Source: Haberlea rhodopensis
Taxonomy: Eukaryota; Streptophyta; Magnoliopsida; Lamiales; Gesneriaceae
DNA length: 64,000 bases
Direction: 5' to 3'
Assembly: GCA_907163345.1 (NCBI GenBank)
Contig: CAJQUN010000039.1
Span: 3,418,361 to 3,482,360, forward strand
Positions within the stretch are counted from its first letter, which is position 1. Each line of letters opens with the position of its first letter. Under the pieces are notes generated by a model that was not told the DNA's origin, did not search any database, and was given only the letters and a program-made list of their open reading frames with translations. Shown piece after piece: positions 1 to 12,943 of the stretch. A program made the position numbers and the translations under genes.

Positions 1-2250
1 AGAGTATAACGTCGGTAAAACACCATCAATCCCCATATCAAAGTAATCAGAAGGGCCACAAATTCCCTATGTTTTTCAGGCAACTTAATGTCAGTCATAG
101 TATCGTATACAACCTTTAAGATTCAAAGAATCCAAAATAGCAGGGTATCAAAGGATCGTAGTTTAACGTGCATGTCATGCATCGATGTATATATAAAATG
201 ATTTATGTTAAAAATATTATTTTTATATAACGATATACCAATTATGAATGCTCTGAAATGCCACATAATTTAAATAAAATCATGTAGACACGCAACCTCA
301 CGTAATACATCAAATCATATCAAATAATACAGATCACAACACACCTTATGCTTTTCACTTGAAGTTGATGTCGCTCGATCCGTAGATGGGGACGTCAACG
401 TAAACAATCAAAATATTCATTTAAAACTATGAATTTATTACCTTCAGTTATTATCTGAATTTATTAATTGGTATATTTATTTTGAACTTGAGTCAAGGCA
501 GGTACACAGCAAGTATAGTGCATATATTTCGGCATCTACTATAATGATAATCCCGATATATCTATTGTGCAGGAGTTAATTCATCGTTAGACAATAGTTT
601 AGCCTCACACTTACCACATGAAAGTTGGCTTAACCAATTATTCAAATTGAAATTTGTCTAAGGAAGGTTTGGTTTCCATTTTCTTATTTCTTTTCAATAA
701 TTTATCAATTCTTAATTAAACAATTGAAATGTTCACAAAATCCCACTAACCTCTTTTTACGGTTACAGAAGAGTAAATCAACTAAACTTTAATAATAACA
801 ATCTCAGTTCGAGTTTTAGTAGCACATGAGATTCAAATTTTATTTCTCATGTATAGGCTTGACTCCTGAGTAAAAAGAAAATCACATAAAACTATTTATA
901 AATTTTTTTAAAAAAAATTCATAATCATTGATTATTCCAACTGTGAGTGGAATACTATGAAGAAATTTAACCTTATGTTGCAAATTGAAGCTAGAAATGT
1001 AAGACGTGTAATTTAATGAAATTTAGAAACTAAATTTGATGACAAAATATTAAAAGTGTGGTCTACCTTACTTGTCCTTCCTTCCTCATTTCTGATATCT
1101 TTAATATGTGTTTTTACGTTTAACCTTGAACAATCAAATTCAACCTCATCTGATTGATAAATACATGCCAAATCTTTTCCGTATTTCCTCAATATCGAGG
1201 TACGAAACATATCATAAGCTATAGATAGAGTAAATGATAATGTTAACCACTATTCAAAATTCTCAATTTACTTGAAAATCTTACAAAAATCAGCATGAAA
1301 TATGAATACCTTACATATCAAATCATACGATATTTCCAAAAAGGGAAAATTTTCAGAAATACAAAATCACGCTTTCAAAATTTCAAGTGTCGTCCACGCT
1401 CGTTCTTATAAATGGCTTAACGATTCTAAGCAACTTTCATGCATTGTGGCATCAACTGAATCTTCTTATTCACTTCTCTTACCATTTCAGATTCGATCAA
1501 TCTTGTTCACTCATTTATGACCTGAACAAATCTATTTTGCACCGTCTTCAAAGATTCTGATCAAATATCCGGTTTATTCAACAACTTGTGAATCATATAC
1601 AGTACTTACACTCAAACATATATTCACCATATTTGGGAAAGAATCTCAGAATTCCAAATAAATTAAGATCTTAATAAGGCATAATTGAGAAAATACACTC
1701 AACAGTTTTCTTGACCTTATATAGTCCGCCGACTGCCTTTTACCTTTATTCACTTCATATAGTAACAACATGTAGATAATTAAAATAGTCTAACCAGAGG
1801 TCCAACATGTATGTGTATCTTGGTGATTCCAAAAACGGAAATAATATAATCTAAAATATTTTTATTGAAGCATTCACAGTAATATTCACCTGGTCAGGGT
1901 GATACAAAATCTCATAATCAAAATCTAACAACAGATCCACCCATTTGCTTTACCTCATTATTGAACTAATCATGAAAATAAATATTTCAGACTAGCATAG
2001 TCTGAATAAATTAAGGATTTTCGACATATAGACAATGGTGTCAAGTTTGTTAAGCAGTTGCATAGCAACCAATTCTTGATCATTCTGAATAACAATTTCA
2101 GTTCGATTCAGTTAACAAAACATATACGCAAAAAGTTTTAAAAAAATCCTCGAATACCAAAAGGAAAATGAAGACAAATGCAGTGGTCTATCTTGTCTTC
2201 AATTTCTGGGGATTAAATTTATATTCGTCTGACCAAATGATTTCTAATTT
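1..2250. other. AT-rich stretch with no recognisable gene
   Basis: I see no long open frame, no RNA gene and no clear transposon ends here. The two small frames near 1.0-1.5 kb (65 and 72 codons) have no domain or composition that suggests coding. At about 2258-2290 the sequence GGTTGTTTGGATTG begins a run typical of plant inverted-repeat transposon ends, directly before the tandem array, so the array may derive from such an element. I found no matching opposite end. Confidence 0.5.
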
Positions 2251-2430
2251 TTTTAGGTTGTTTGGATTGAAGGATTTGAAATGAGTGAATTTCAAATTCG
2301 TCACTCAAATATTCTTTTATGTTTGGGTAAAAAATTGATCTAGGTATTTCAAATTCCCCCTTATTTTTTTAATGCATTTCTTTTGCATTTTGGAGGGTTT
2401 GAAATGACAACAAACTACATGTCATTTCAC

Positions 2431-2934
2431 AATTATGGTGAAAATTTTTAAAAAGGATGTATAAATGATGATAATGATAAATATAATGATAATTGCACAA
2501 TTAATTGATTTATATGAATTGGGAGGTCATTTTGTCATTTCACAATTGGAAAATAACGAATAATAATAATAATAATAATAATATATGAATTAGGGTGAAA
2601 AATTTAAAAGGATGTATAAATGATAATGATAATTGCACAATTAACTGATTTATATGGATGGGGGGTCATTATGTCTTTTCACAATTGAAAAACTCCTCCT
2701 ATATGTATAACAATATTATACAATCAATTGTAGGAGATAGCAAATTTAGAGTTATAAGAGTGAATTGACTTAATTAATACTCAATTATTAGACCAAGTTT
2801 ATTTTTTTCATTTTATGTCATTGGTTGATATTATATTTTTACATTTATATCCTTAACTATTTTTATTTATATAGAAAACTATAGAATAAAATGGCAAAGT
2901 TGAAATTTGCTCTTTATTCCGCACTTTTATAGGA

Positions 2935-2992
<58 letters not shown>

Positions 2993-3568
2993 TTTATATT
3001 AAATAAGTTAGCCTATGAATATCTTCTAATTATTTAGATGGTATATATTATTATTTAATTCACTTTATTATTATTAGGGTGAAAAATTTAAAAAAGGATG
3101 TATAAATGATGATAATGATAAATATAATGATAATTGCACAATTAATTGATTTATATGAATTGGGAGGTCATTTTGGCATTTCACAATTGGAAAATAACTA
3201 ATAATAATAATAATAATATATGAATTAGGGTGAAAAATTTAAAAGGATGTATAAATGATAATGATAATTGCACAATTCATTGATTTATATGGATGGGGGG
3301 TCATTATGTCTTTTCACATTTGAAAAACTCCTCCTATATGTATAACAATAGTATACAATCAATTGTAGGAGATAGCAAATTTAGAGTTATAAGAGTGAAT
3401 TGACTTAATTAATACTCAATTATTAGACCAAGTTTATTTTTTCATTTTATGTCATTGGTTGATATTATATTTTTACATTTATATCCCTAACTATTTTTAT
3501 TTATATAGAAAACTATAGAATAAAAGGGCAAAGTTGAAATTTGCTCTTTATTCCGCACTTTTATAGGA

Positions 3569-3618
<50 letters not shown>

Positions 3619-4179
3619 TTTCATATTAAATAAGTTAGCCTATGAATATCTTCTAATTATTTAGATGGTATATATTATTATTTAATTCACTTTATTATTA
3701 TTAGGGTGAAAAATTTAAAAAATGTGTATAAATGATGATAATGATAGATATAATGATAATTGCACAATTAATTGATTTATATGAATTGGGAGGTCATTTT
3801 GTCATTTCACAATTGAAAAATAACTAATAATATATATGAATTAGAGTGAAAAATATAAAAGGATGTATAAATGATAATGATAATTGCACAATTAATTGAT
3901 TTATATGGATGGGGTCATTATGTCTTTTCACAATTGAAAAACTCCTCCTATATGTATAACAATATTATACAATCAATTGTAGGAGATAGCAAATTTAGAG
4001 TTATAAGAGGGAATTGACTTAATTAATACTCAATTATTAGACCAAGTTTATTTTTTTCATTTTATGTCATTGGTTGATATTATATTTTTACATTTATATC
4101 CATAACTATTTTTATTTATATCGAAAACTATAGAATAAAAGGGCAAAGTTGGAATTTGCTCTTTATTCCGCACTTTTAT

Positions 4180-4248
<69 letters not shown>

Positions 4249-4818
4249 CATATTAAATAAGTTAGCCTATGAATATCTTCTAATTATTTAGATGGTATAT
4301 ATTATTATTTAATTCACTTTATTATTATTAGGGTGAAAAATTTAAAAAAGATGTATAAATGATGATAATGATAAATATAATGATAATTGCACAATTAATT
4401 GATTTATATGAATTGGGAGGTCATTTTGTCACTTCACAATTGGAAAATAACTAATAATAATAATAATTATATATGAATTAGGGTGAAAAATTTAAAAGGA
4501 TGTATATATGATAATGATAATTGCACAATTAATTGATTTATATGGATGGGGGGTCATTATGTCTTTTCACAATTGAAAAACTCCTCCTATATGTATAACA
4601 ATATTATACAATCAATTGTAGGAGATAGCAAATTTAGAGTTATAAGAGGGAATTGACTTAATTAATACTCAATTATTAGACCAAGTTTATTTTTTTCATT
4701 TTATGTCATTGGTTGATATTATATTTTTACATTTATATCCCTAACTATTTTTATTTATATCGAAAACTATAGAATAAAAGGGCAAAGTTGGAATTTGCTC
4801 TTTCTTACGCACTTTTAT

Positions 4819-4854
<36 letters not shown>

Positions 4855-5830
4855 TTTCATATTAAATAAGTTAGCCTATGAATATCTTCTAATTATTTAG
4901 ATGGTATATATTATTATTTAATTCACTTTATTATTATTAGGGTGAAAAATTTAAAAAAGGATGTATAAATGATGATAATGATAAATATAATGATAATTGC
5001 ACAATTAATTGATTTATATGAATTGGGAGGTCATTTTGTCATTTCACAATTGGAAAATAACAATAATAATAATAATTATATATGAATTAGGGTGAAAAAT
5101 TTAAAAGGATGTATAAATGATAATGATAATTGCACAATTAATTGATTTATATGGATGGGGGGTCATTATGTCTTTTCACAATTGAAAAACTCCTCCTATA
5201 TGTATAACAATATTATACAATCAATTGTAGGAGATAGCAAATTTAGAGTTATAAGAGTGAATTTACTTAATTAATACTCAATTATTAGACCAAGTTTATT
5301 TTTTTCATTTTATGTCATTGGTTGATATTATATTTTTACATTTATATCCCTAACTATTTTTATTTATATAAAAAACTATAGAATAAAAGGACAAAGTTGA
5401 AATTTGCTCTTTATTACGCACTTTTATAGGAGTATTTATATATATATATTTATATATATATATATATATATATATTAATTTTCATATTAAATAAGTTAGC
5501 CTATGAATATCTTCTAATTATTTAGATGGTATATATTATTATTTAATTCACTTTATTATTATTAGGGTGAAAAATTTAAAAAATGATGTATAAATGATGA
5601 TAATGATAAATATAATGATAATTGCACAATTAATTGATTTATATGAATTGGGAGGTCATTTTGCCATTTCACAATTGGAAAATAACTAATAATAATAATA
5701 ATAATATATGAATTAGGGTGAAAAATTTAAAAGGATATATAAATGATAATGATAATTGCATAATTAATTGATTTATATGGATGGGGTCATTATGTCTTTT
5801 CACAATTGAAAAACTCCTCCTATGATCCAC
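2431..5830. repeat. Six tandem copies of a unit of about 626 bp with internal (AT)n
   Basis: The anchor (G)GATGTATAAATGATGATAATG or its close variants recurs near 2455, 3096, 3721, 4349, 4959 and 5584, giving periods of about 641, 625, 628, 610 and 625 bp. The sixth copy is partial. Each unit holds two related sub-repeats of about 100 bp: one runs ATAAATGATGATAATG to TCATTTCACAATTGG, the other ATAAATGATAATG to CTTTTCACAATTG. A pure AT microsatellite of variable length (about 2937-2988, 3570-3614, 4183-4243, 4822-4850, 5434-5474) and a conserved tail follow. Copies are nearly identical outside the microsatellite, so amplification or homogenisation is recent. No coding capacity. Confidence 0.9.
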
Positions 5831-5940
5831 ACTTTTATATGTATATAAATATAATATATAATATAATATAAATATAATATATAATATATATATAGATATA
5901 GATATTGGAAAATAACTAATAATAATAATAATAATAATAA

Positions 5941-6060
5941 TATAAGCAATTATCATTATCATTTATCCATCCTTTTTAAAATTTTCACCATAATTCATAT
6001 ATTATTTGAAAATTCCTCACATAATTCACACTTTTATATGTATATAGATATAAATTTTAC
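5941..6060 (-). repeat. Inverted partial copy of the tandem-unit start
   Basis: The stretch GCAATTATCATTATCATTTA and what follows is the reverse complement of the beginning of the 626-bp unit, including the ATGGTGAAAATTTT segment seen at about 2434-2450. The array is therefore bounded by an inverted piece of its own start. This suggests it grew inside an inverted-repeat transposon. I found no target-site duplication. Confidence 0.55.
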
Positions 6061-6371
6061 TTTGCCTGCCATTTTTTAATCTTCTTGCCTTCTCTCTAAT
6101 TCTTTCTTTCTTATCATCTCATCTTTCTTGATGCTTGATAAAAATGATACGTCTTCTTTCCGGTGGACGAAGGGTGTTGGGAGCAACTTCATTAATGTCT
6201 CCGAGCGCTGGTGATGCCTGAAATCACGAACAAGTGTGAGAAGGGTGCCGGGAGGATGTCCCGGCGGGTCCCCTCCGACGCTCAAGTCAGAAATCGGAAA
6301 GAAAGGAGGAGCAACGAAATGAACTTTAGGTTATGAGTAGAGTGAATACCTTATGCCCGTCAACAACCTCG

Positions 6372-6379
6372 TATTTATA
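6372..6379 (-). promoter_or_regulatory. TATA box of the left LTR
   Basis: Reads TATAAATA on the minus strand within a stretch conserved in both LTRs. It would drive transcription outward, toward the tandem array at 2.4-6 kb. Confidence 0.65.
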
Positions 6380-7049
6380 GGGGACGGAGATGAGACAACA
6401 TTTAACCGTCTGTCAGGGGCCTAGGGGACATCTTCTAAAGCTAAGGGTGGGGACAAGGGTCCTAGAGCTGTGGACCAGTAGGTGTCACTCTCTCCGTACG
6501 ATAGGCTCACAGCCTTTAGGATCTGATTTATGTCGGGGACCAGAGGATGTCACTTTCCCCGTACGATATGCTTGCAGCTTTTTGTGATCCGATTTGTACT
6601 TGGAGATATCAGTTGTACATTGGATCTGATTTGTGAGGCCGTGCTATGAAGTTTAGCTAATCCATGCCAACTAGGATCTTAGCTCGCCACCATGCCCACC
6701 GGGAAATTAAGTTTCTCACCATGAGTGATACTACCCGAGGGGAACACCGGAGAACACACTAGATGCCATAGGGAACCATCATATGAAAATAGGTGATGGA
6801 CCATTATGCGTTGTGATTTCATATCACTACTGAGGTCACTCAAGATCTTAATCGGGCCTTTAAGGCTTATTTCCCTAGAGGAGACGTATTAACACTTGGT
6901 AGCTTTGCATGCTTGATTATTGGGGTTGCCTGGGAAGGCTAATATGGACCAGAAAGGCTGTCGGACGAGCTCTGAGCCCGTCTGGTATGTGGCACGGGCG
7001 AGCTCTGAGCTTGCCCACTAGTTTGCCTAAACCAAGTTGTTGGCTTGCT

Positions 7050-7866
7050 AGGAGCTAGGCATGCTTGGAGCTTGGCATGCTCAGAGGTAGAAGCTAGGAA
7101 TGCTCAAAGCTAGACATGTTGGGAGCCAGGTAAGCTATGCATGTTGGGAGCTAGGCATGCTTGGAGTTTGGCTTCTCGGAGCTAGGAGCTAGGCATCCTC
7201 AAAGCTAGGCATGTTGGGAGTTATGCATGCTGGGAGCTAGGAAAGTTGTGCATGTTGGGAGCTATGCATGCTGGGAGCTAGGCATGCTGTGAGCTTGGCA
7301 TGTTGGGAGCTACGCATGTTAGGAGCTTGACATGCTCGGAGCTAGGTGTGCTCGGAGCTACACATGTTGGGAGTTAGGCATGCTGGGAGCTATGCATGTT
7401 GGGAGCTAGGCATGCTCGGAGCTACACATGTTGGGAGTTAGGCATGCTGGGAGCTACGCATGTTGGGAGCTAGGCATGCTGGGAGCTACGCATGTTCGGA
7501 GCTAGGCATGCTCGGAGCTACACATGTTGGGAGTTAGGCATGCTGGGAGCTACGCATGTTGGGAGTTAGGCATGCTCGGAGCTACACATGTTGGGAGTTA
7601 GGTATGCTGGGAGCTACGCATGTTGGGAGCTAGGCATGCTCAGAGCTTGACATGTTGGGAGCTACGCATGTTGGGAGCTTGGCATGCTCGGAGCTAGGTA
7701 TGCTCGGAGCTACACATGTTGGGAGCTACGCACGCTGGGAGCTACGCATGTTGGGAGCTAGGCATGCTCGGAGCTACACATGTTGGGAGTTAGGCATGCT
7801 GGGAGCTATGCATGTTGGGAGCTAGGCATGCTCAGAGCTTGACATGTTGGGAGCTAGGCATGTTGG
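7050..7866 (-). repeat. 16-bp minisatellite in U3 of the left LTR
   Basis: Dozens of degenerate copies of GGGAGCTACGCATGTT and the alternate GGGAGCTAGGCATGCT alternate to give a 32-bp higher-order unit. GCATGC palindromes recur throughout. The array lies upstream of the LTR TATA box, so it would occupy the enhancer part of U3. Confidence 0.9.
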
Positions 7867-8185
7867 ACTAGTGAGGTTACTTGGGAGTTTTGGTGACTTA
7901 GCTCGGAAGGACCAACAAGACCGAACAATCGAGACGAGCTGGCGAGCTCACCGGCAAGACCGCAGCTCGCCCTCCTTGGACGAGCTTGGAGCTCGCCCTC
8001 CCGGCTTGGGCGAGCTTGGAGCTCGCCCAAAGAGCCCTTGGGCGAGCTCCCAGCTCGCCCAAGGCCACGTAGGCGAGCTCATGAAACTTACCCAATGTGT
8101 TGATTTGGCCACTTTTCAGGTATGTCCGGATGAACTAGGGTCGATCTATGAGCTGTTTTTACGGGTTTGACCTGTGCGGGTAGCA

Positions 8186-8200
8186 CTACTCCCCCCATTG
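8186..8200 (-). other. Polypurine tract of the left half
   Basis: In the element's sense: AATGGGGGGAGTAG immediately before the LTR start. This is the usual priming site for plus-strand DNA. Confidence 0.75.
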
Positions 8201-8701
8201 AGTCCGAGTTGAATCAAATGTGAAAACTCGGATACGGGCAATGTCTCCCACTTGTCGATAGACGACAATGACTTGTGATGCATGTAATCAACATCCAAAT
8301 TTAAACTCTTACTATGTCAAGGCATCTAATGAAAGCATGGATTTGGACTTGGCTTGACAAGCTAGTGATGCAAGGATTTGATCTTGACTAGGCTAGTTGG
8401 TAATGCAAGGACTTGACCTTGACTAGACAAGCAATCAATGCAAAGGCTTGTATGCTCGCGGACAACAATCGTCGGGGCAAGTACTAGGCGGGCTATGAGC
8501 TCGCCCCTGATCCGGAAGAAGCTTGTGCAAGCTCATTAGCTTACCCTAGCGCGACCAAATGTTGTGCGAGTGCTGAAAACAAAAAATATCATAAAATATC
8601 TCGAACGCTGGGCTAGAGCTCGGACGCTGGGCTATAGCTTGGAAGCTGGGCTAAAGCTCGGATGAATTGTCCTTCTCTACAGGACGGCCACTCGGCGTCT
8701 T

Positions 8702-10045
8702 CTAAAAAAGTTTAAAAATATCCAATGTAAATTGAGAAAACACCATCGAAAGGCACTTAGCGTAATCAAAGAAAATTTGGTAAACACCCCGGAATATACT
8801 TGGCGTAACCAAGACAGACCAGGTAAACACCCCTGAAGGTACTTGGTGTAACCAAGACGAGTTGGGTACACACCCCTGAAGACACTTGGCGTAACCAAGG
8901 TGAGTTGGGTAAACACCCCTGAAGGCACTTGGCGTAACCAAGGCAAATGAGCTCGGCGTAACTGCATCTCGGCTGATCCTCTGTCGGGGGTAACCGCAAC
9001 AGCTTGGGTAAACACCCATGAATGGCACTTGGCATAACCAAGGCAAATGTGCTCGGTGTAACCGCAACTCGACTGATCCTTTATCAGGCATAACCATGAC
9101 ATGTTGGGAAAACACCCGTGAAAGGCACTTGGCGTAACCAAGCCAAATGAGCTCGGCGTAACCGCAGCTCGACTGGTCCTCATTTGGGAGTAACCGCGAC
9201 AGGTTGGGTAAACACCCCTGAAAGGCACTTGGCGTAACCAAGGCAAATGAGCTCGGCGTAACCGCGACTCGACTAATCCTCTGTCGGGCGTAACCGCGAC
9301 AGGTTGGGTAAATAACCCTGAAAGACACTTGGCGTAACCAAGGCAAATGAGTTCGGCGTAACCGCAGCTCGACTGATCCTCCATCGGGCGTAACCACGAT
9401 AGGTTGGGTAAATAATCCTGAAAGGCACTTGGCTTAACCCATCCAAATGAGCTCGCCGTAACCGCAGCTTGACTGATCCTCTGTCGGGCGTAACCGCGAC
9501 AGGTTGGGTAAAGACCCCTGAAAGGCACTTGGCGTAACCAAGGCAAATGAGCTCGACGTAACCGCGACTCGACTGAACCTCTGTCAGGCATAACTGTGAC
9601 AGGTTGGGTAAATACCCCTGAAAGACACTTGGCGTAACCAAGGCAAATGAGCTCGGTGTAACCGCAGCTCGATTGATCCTCTGTTGGGCGTAACAGCAAC
9701 AGGTTGGGTAAACACCCCGGCGTAACCGCAGCTCGACTGATCCTCTGTCGGACGTAACCGCGACAGGTTGGGTAAATACTCCTGAAAGACACTTGGCGTA
9801 ACCAAGGCAAATGAACTCGGCGTAACCGCAGCTCGACTGATCCTCCATCAGGCCTAACCACGATAGGTTGGGTAAACACCCCTGAAAGGTACTTGGCGTA
9901 ACCAAGGCAAATGAACTCGGCGTAACCGCAGCTCGACTGATCCTCCATCCGGCGTAACCACGATAGGTTGGGTAAACAATCCTGAAAGGCACTTGGCTTA
10001 ACCCATCCAAATGAGCTCGGCGTAACCGCAGCTTGACTGATCCTC
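8702..10045 (-). repeat. 100-bp tandem array, left half
   Basis: Reverse copies of the 100-bp unit described for the right half. Read on the minus strand from 10045, variants match the right array from position 11559 onward in order, including diagnostic forms such as CAGGAGTATTT and a GGATGGGTTAAGCC unit. One internal deletion of about 36-40 bp is visible near 9717. Long open frames here (456 codons on the minus strand) result from the stop-poor repeat, not from a gene. Confidence 0.9.
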
Positions 10046-10660
10046 ATGGATGACTCTCAGCAGTTATCCTTATTGGACGAGGTCCAGCAACTCCCCTTGG
10101 GCAAACTCTCAACACTCATCCCTCATGGATAAGTCCCAGCATGTCACACATCCTACCGAGTTCAAGCATGTCATCCATTTCAAAGATGAGATCCAGTATG
10201 TCTCGCTCATCCGGGAGAGTTCCGGCATGTCGCTCATCCGGGAGAGTTCCGGCATGTCGCTCATCCGGATGAGCTCCTAGCATGCCATCCATCTGGCCGA
10301 GATCCAGCCAGACCACCCTCGTTGGCGAGCTCCGAAAACTTCGCTACTTTAGGCCGAACTCCTAGCACTCCATCCCTATATAGGAAGTCCCAGTAACTCC
10401 TGCCTCAGGGCCAAACTCAACCTTTGCTCCGCAACCGAGCACGTAGGTGCGCACATCCTTAGCTCTGCCCAGCCTACGATTGGAGCACATCTTCAGATTC
10501 GAGGGAGAGTACATCATTAGCTCTGCAGAAAGACACGCAACCGAGCACATCCTTAACTCTGCAACAAAGTATGCAGTTGAGCACATCCTTATCACTACAG
10601 GCGAGGGTCGAGCACATTCTTGGCTCCACAGCTGAGCACGCATCCAAGCACATCCTTAGC
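10046..10660 (+). other. Single-orientation centre of the palindrome
   Basis: This part, with the first nine units of the right array (10661-11558), has no inverted partner. It contains its own short tandem families: three copies of a 27-bp unit around CTCATCCGGGAGAGTTCCGG (10206-10270) and about seven degenerate copies of a unit around GAGCACATCCTTAGCTCTGC (10435-10665). It looks like the upstream continuation of the same non-coding 3' region of the retroelement. No gene is visible. Confidence 0.7.
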
Positions 10661-12943
10661 ACCACAGTCGAGTTGCGGTTACGCCGAGCTCATTTGGCTT
10701 GGTTACGCCAAGTACCTTTCAGGGGTATTTACCCAACCTGTCGCGGTTACGCCCGACAGAGGATCAGTCGAGCTACGGTTACGCCGAGCTCATTTGACTT
10801 GGTTACGCCAAGAGCCTTTCAGGGGTGTTTACCCAACCTGTTGCGGTTACGCCCAACAGAGGATCAGTCGAGCTGCGGTTACGCCGAGCTCATTTGCCTT
10901 GGTTACGCCAAGTGTCTTTCAGGGGTATTTACCCAACCTGTCACGGTTACGCCCGACAGAGGTTCAGTCGAGATGCGGTTACGCCGAGTTCATTTGTCTT
11001 GGTTACGCCAAGTGTCTTTCAGGGGTATTTACCCAACCTGTCGCGGTTACGCCCGACAGAGGATCAGACAAGCTGCGGTTACGCCGAGCTCATTTGGATG
11101 GGTTAAGCCAAGTGCCTTTCAGGATTGTTTACCCAACCTATCGTGGTTACGCCCGATGGAGAATCAGTCGAGCTGCGGTTACGCCGAGTTCATTTGCCTT
11201 GGTTACGCCAAGTACCTTTCAGGGGTATTTACCCAACCTATCGTGGTTAGGCCCGATGGAGGATCAGTCGAGCTGCGGTTACGCCGAGTTCATTTGCCTT
11301 GGTTACGCCAAGTGTCTTTCAGGGGTATTTACCCAACCTGTTGCGGTTACGCCCAACAGAGGATCAGTCGAGCTGCGGTTACGCCGAGCTCATTTGCCTA
11401 GGTTACGCCAAGTGTCTTTCAGGGGTATTTACCCAACCTGTCACGGTTACGCCCGACAGAGGTTCAGTCGAGCTGCGGTTACGCCGAGTTCATTTGCCTT
11501 GGTTACGCCAAGTGTCTTTCATGGGTATTTACCCAACCTGTCGCGGTTACGCCCAACAGAGGATCAGTCAAGCTGCGGTTACGCCGAGCTCATTTGGATG
11601 GGTTAAGCCAAGTGCCTTTCAGGATTGTTTACCCAACCGATCGTGGTTACGCCGGATGTAGGATCAGTCGAGCTGCGGTTACCCCGAGTTCATTTGCCTT
11701 GGTTACGCCAAGTACCTTTCAGGGGTGTTTACCCAACCTATCGTGGTTAGGCCCGATGGAGGATCAGTCGAGCTGCGGTTACGCCGAGTTCATTTGCCTT
11801 GGTTACGCCAAGTGTCTTTCAGGAGTATTTACCCAACCTGTCACGGTTACGACCGACAGAGGATCAGTCGAGCTGCGGTTACGCCGAGCTCATTTGACTT
11901 GGTTACGCCAAGAGCCTTTCAGGGGTGTTTACCCAACCTGTTGCGGTTATGCCCAACAGAGGATCAGTCGAGCTGCGGTTACACCGAGCTCATTTGCCTT
12001 GGTTACGCCAAGTGTCTTTCAGGGGTATTTACCCAACCTGTCACAGTTACGCCTGACAGAGGTTCAGTCGAGTCGCGGTTACGTCGAGCTCATTTGCCTT
12101 GGTTACGCCAAGTACCTTTCAGGGGTCTTTACCCAACCTGTCGCGGTTACGCCCGACAGAGGATCAGTCAAGCTGCGGTTACGCCGAGCTCATTTGGATG
12201 GGTTAAGCCAAGTGCCTTTCAGGATTATTTACCCAACCTATCGTGGTTACGCCCGATGGAGGATCAGTCGACCTGCGGTTACGCCGAACTCATTTGCCTT
12301 GGTTACGCCAAGTGTCTTTCAGGGGTATTTACCCAACCTGTCGCGGTTACGCCCGACAGAGGATCAGTCGAGTCGCGGTTACGCCGAGCTCATTTGCCTT
12401 GGTTACGCCAAGTGCCTTTCAGGGGTGTTTACCCAACCTGTCGCGATTACTCCCAACTGAGGACCAGTCGAGCTGCGGTTACGCCGAGCTCATTTGGCTT
12501 GGTTACGCCAAGTGCCTTTCACGGGTGTTTACCCAACATGTCATGGTTATGAGCCTGATAAAGGATCAGTCGAGTTGCGGTTACACCGAGCTCATTTGCC
12601 TTGGTTATGCCAAGTGCCATTCATGGGTGTTTACCCAAGCTGTTGCGGTTACCCCCGACAGAGGATCAGCTAAGATGCAGTTACGCCGAGCTCATTTGCC
12701 TTGGTTACGCCAAGTGCCATCAGGGGTGTTTACCCAACTCACCTTGGTTACGCCAAGTGTCTTCAGGGGTGTGTACCCAACCTTGGTTACACCAAGTACC
12801 TTCAGGGGTGTTTACCTGGTCTGTCTTGGTTACGCCAAGTATATTCCGGGGTGTTTACCAAATTTTCTTTGATTACGCTAAGTGCCTTTCGATGGTGTTT
12901 TCTCAATTTACATTGGATATTTTTAAACTTTTTTAGAAGACGC
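10661..12943 (+). repeat. 100-bp tandem array, right half
   Basis: The anchor AGCTGCGGTTACGCCGAGCT or its variants recurs every 100 bp exactly from 10671 to 12471 (about 19 units), then less regularly with shorter units to about 12900. Each unit contains GGTTACGCC three times, one inside the small hairpin CTTGGTTACGCCAAG. The unit lacks stops in all three forward frames in most copies, which produces several long overlapping frames. Hypervariable tandem repeats just upstream of the polypurine tract are a known feature of Tat/Ogre retrotransposons. Confidence 0.9.

Larger units (their letters stand above)
6129..8185 (-). repeat. Left LTR of the palindromic element, reverse orientation
   Basis: This is the reverse complement of 13433-15514 with scattered substitutions. 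In its own sense it starts TGCTACCCG (the right copy has TGATACCCG) and ends GCATCA, the TG...CA form of LTRs. It carries a minisatellite-filled U3, a TATA box at 6372-6379 and an R/U5 part with the GTCGGAGGGGACCCGCCGGG stretch. The outer end meets genomic DNA directly with no primer-binding site, as expected of a cDNA terminus. Confidence 0.85.

Noticed and set aside
1013..1520. Two small frames at the left end
   Set aside because: 65 and 72 codons, opposite strands, AT-rich, no motif.
4057..5962. Frames with Tyr-Ile runs
   Set aside because: Direct translations of AT microsatellites.
10671..12571. CRISPR-like regular spacing
   Set aside because: The whole 100-bp unit is repeated, with no unique spacers between short repeats, and the DNA is plant.
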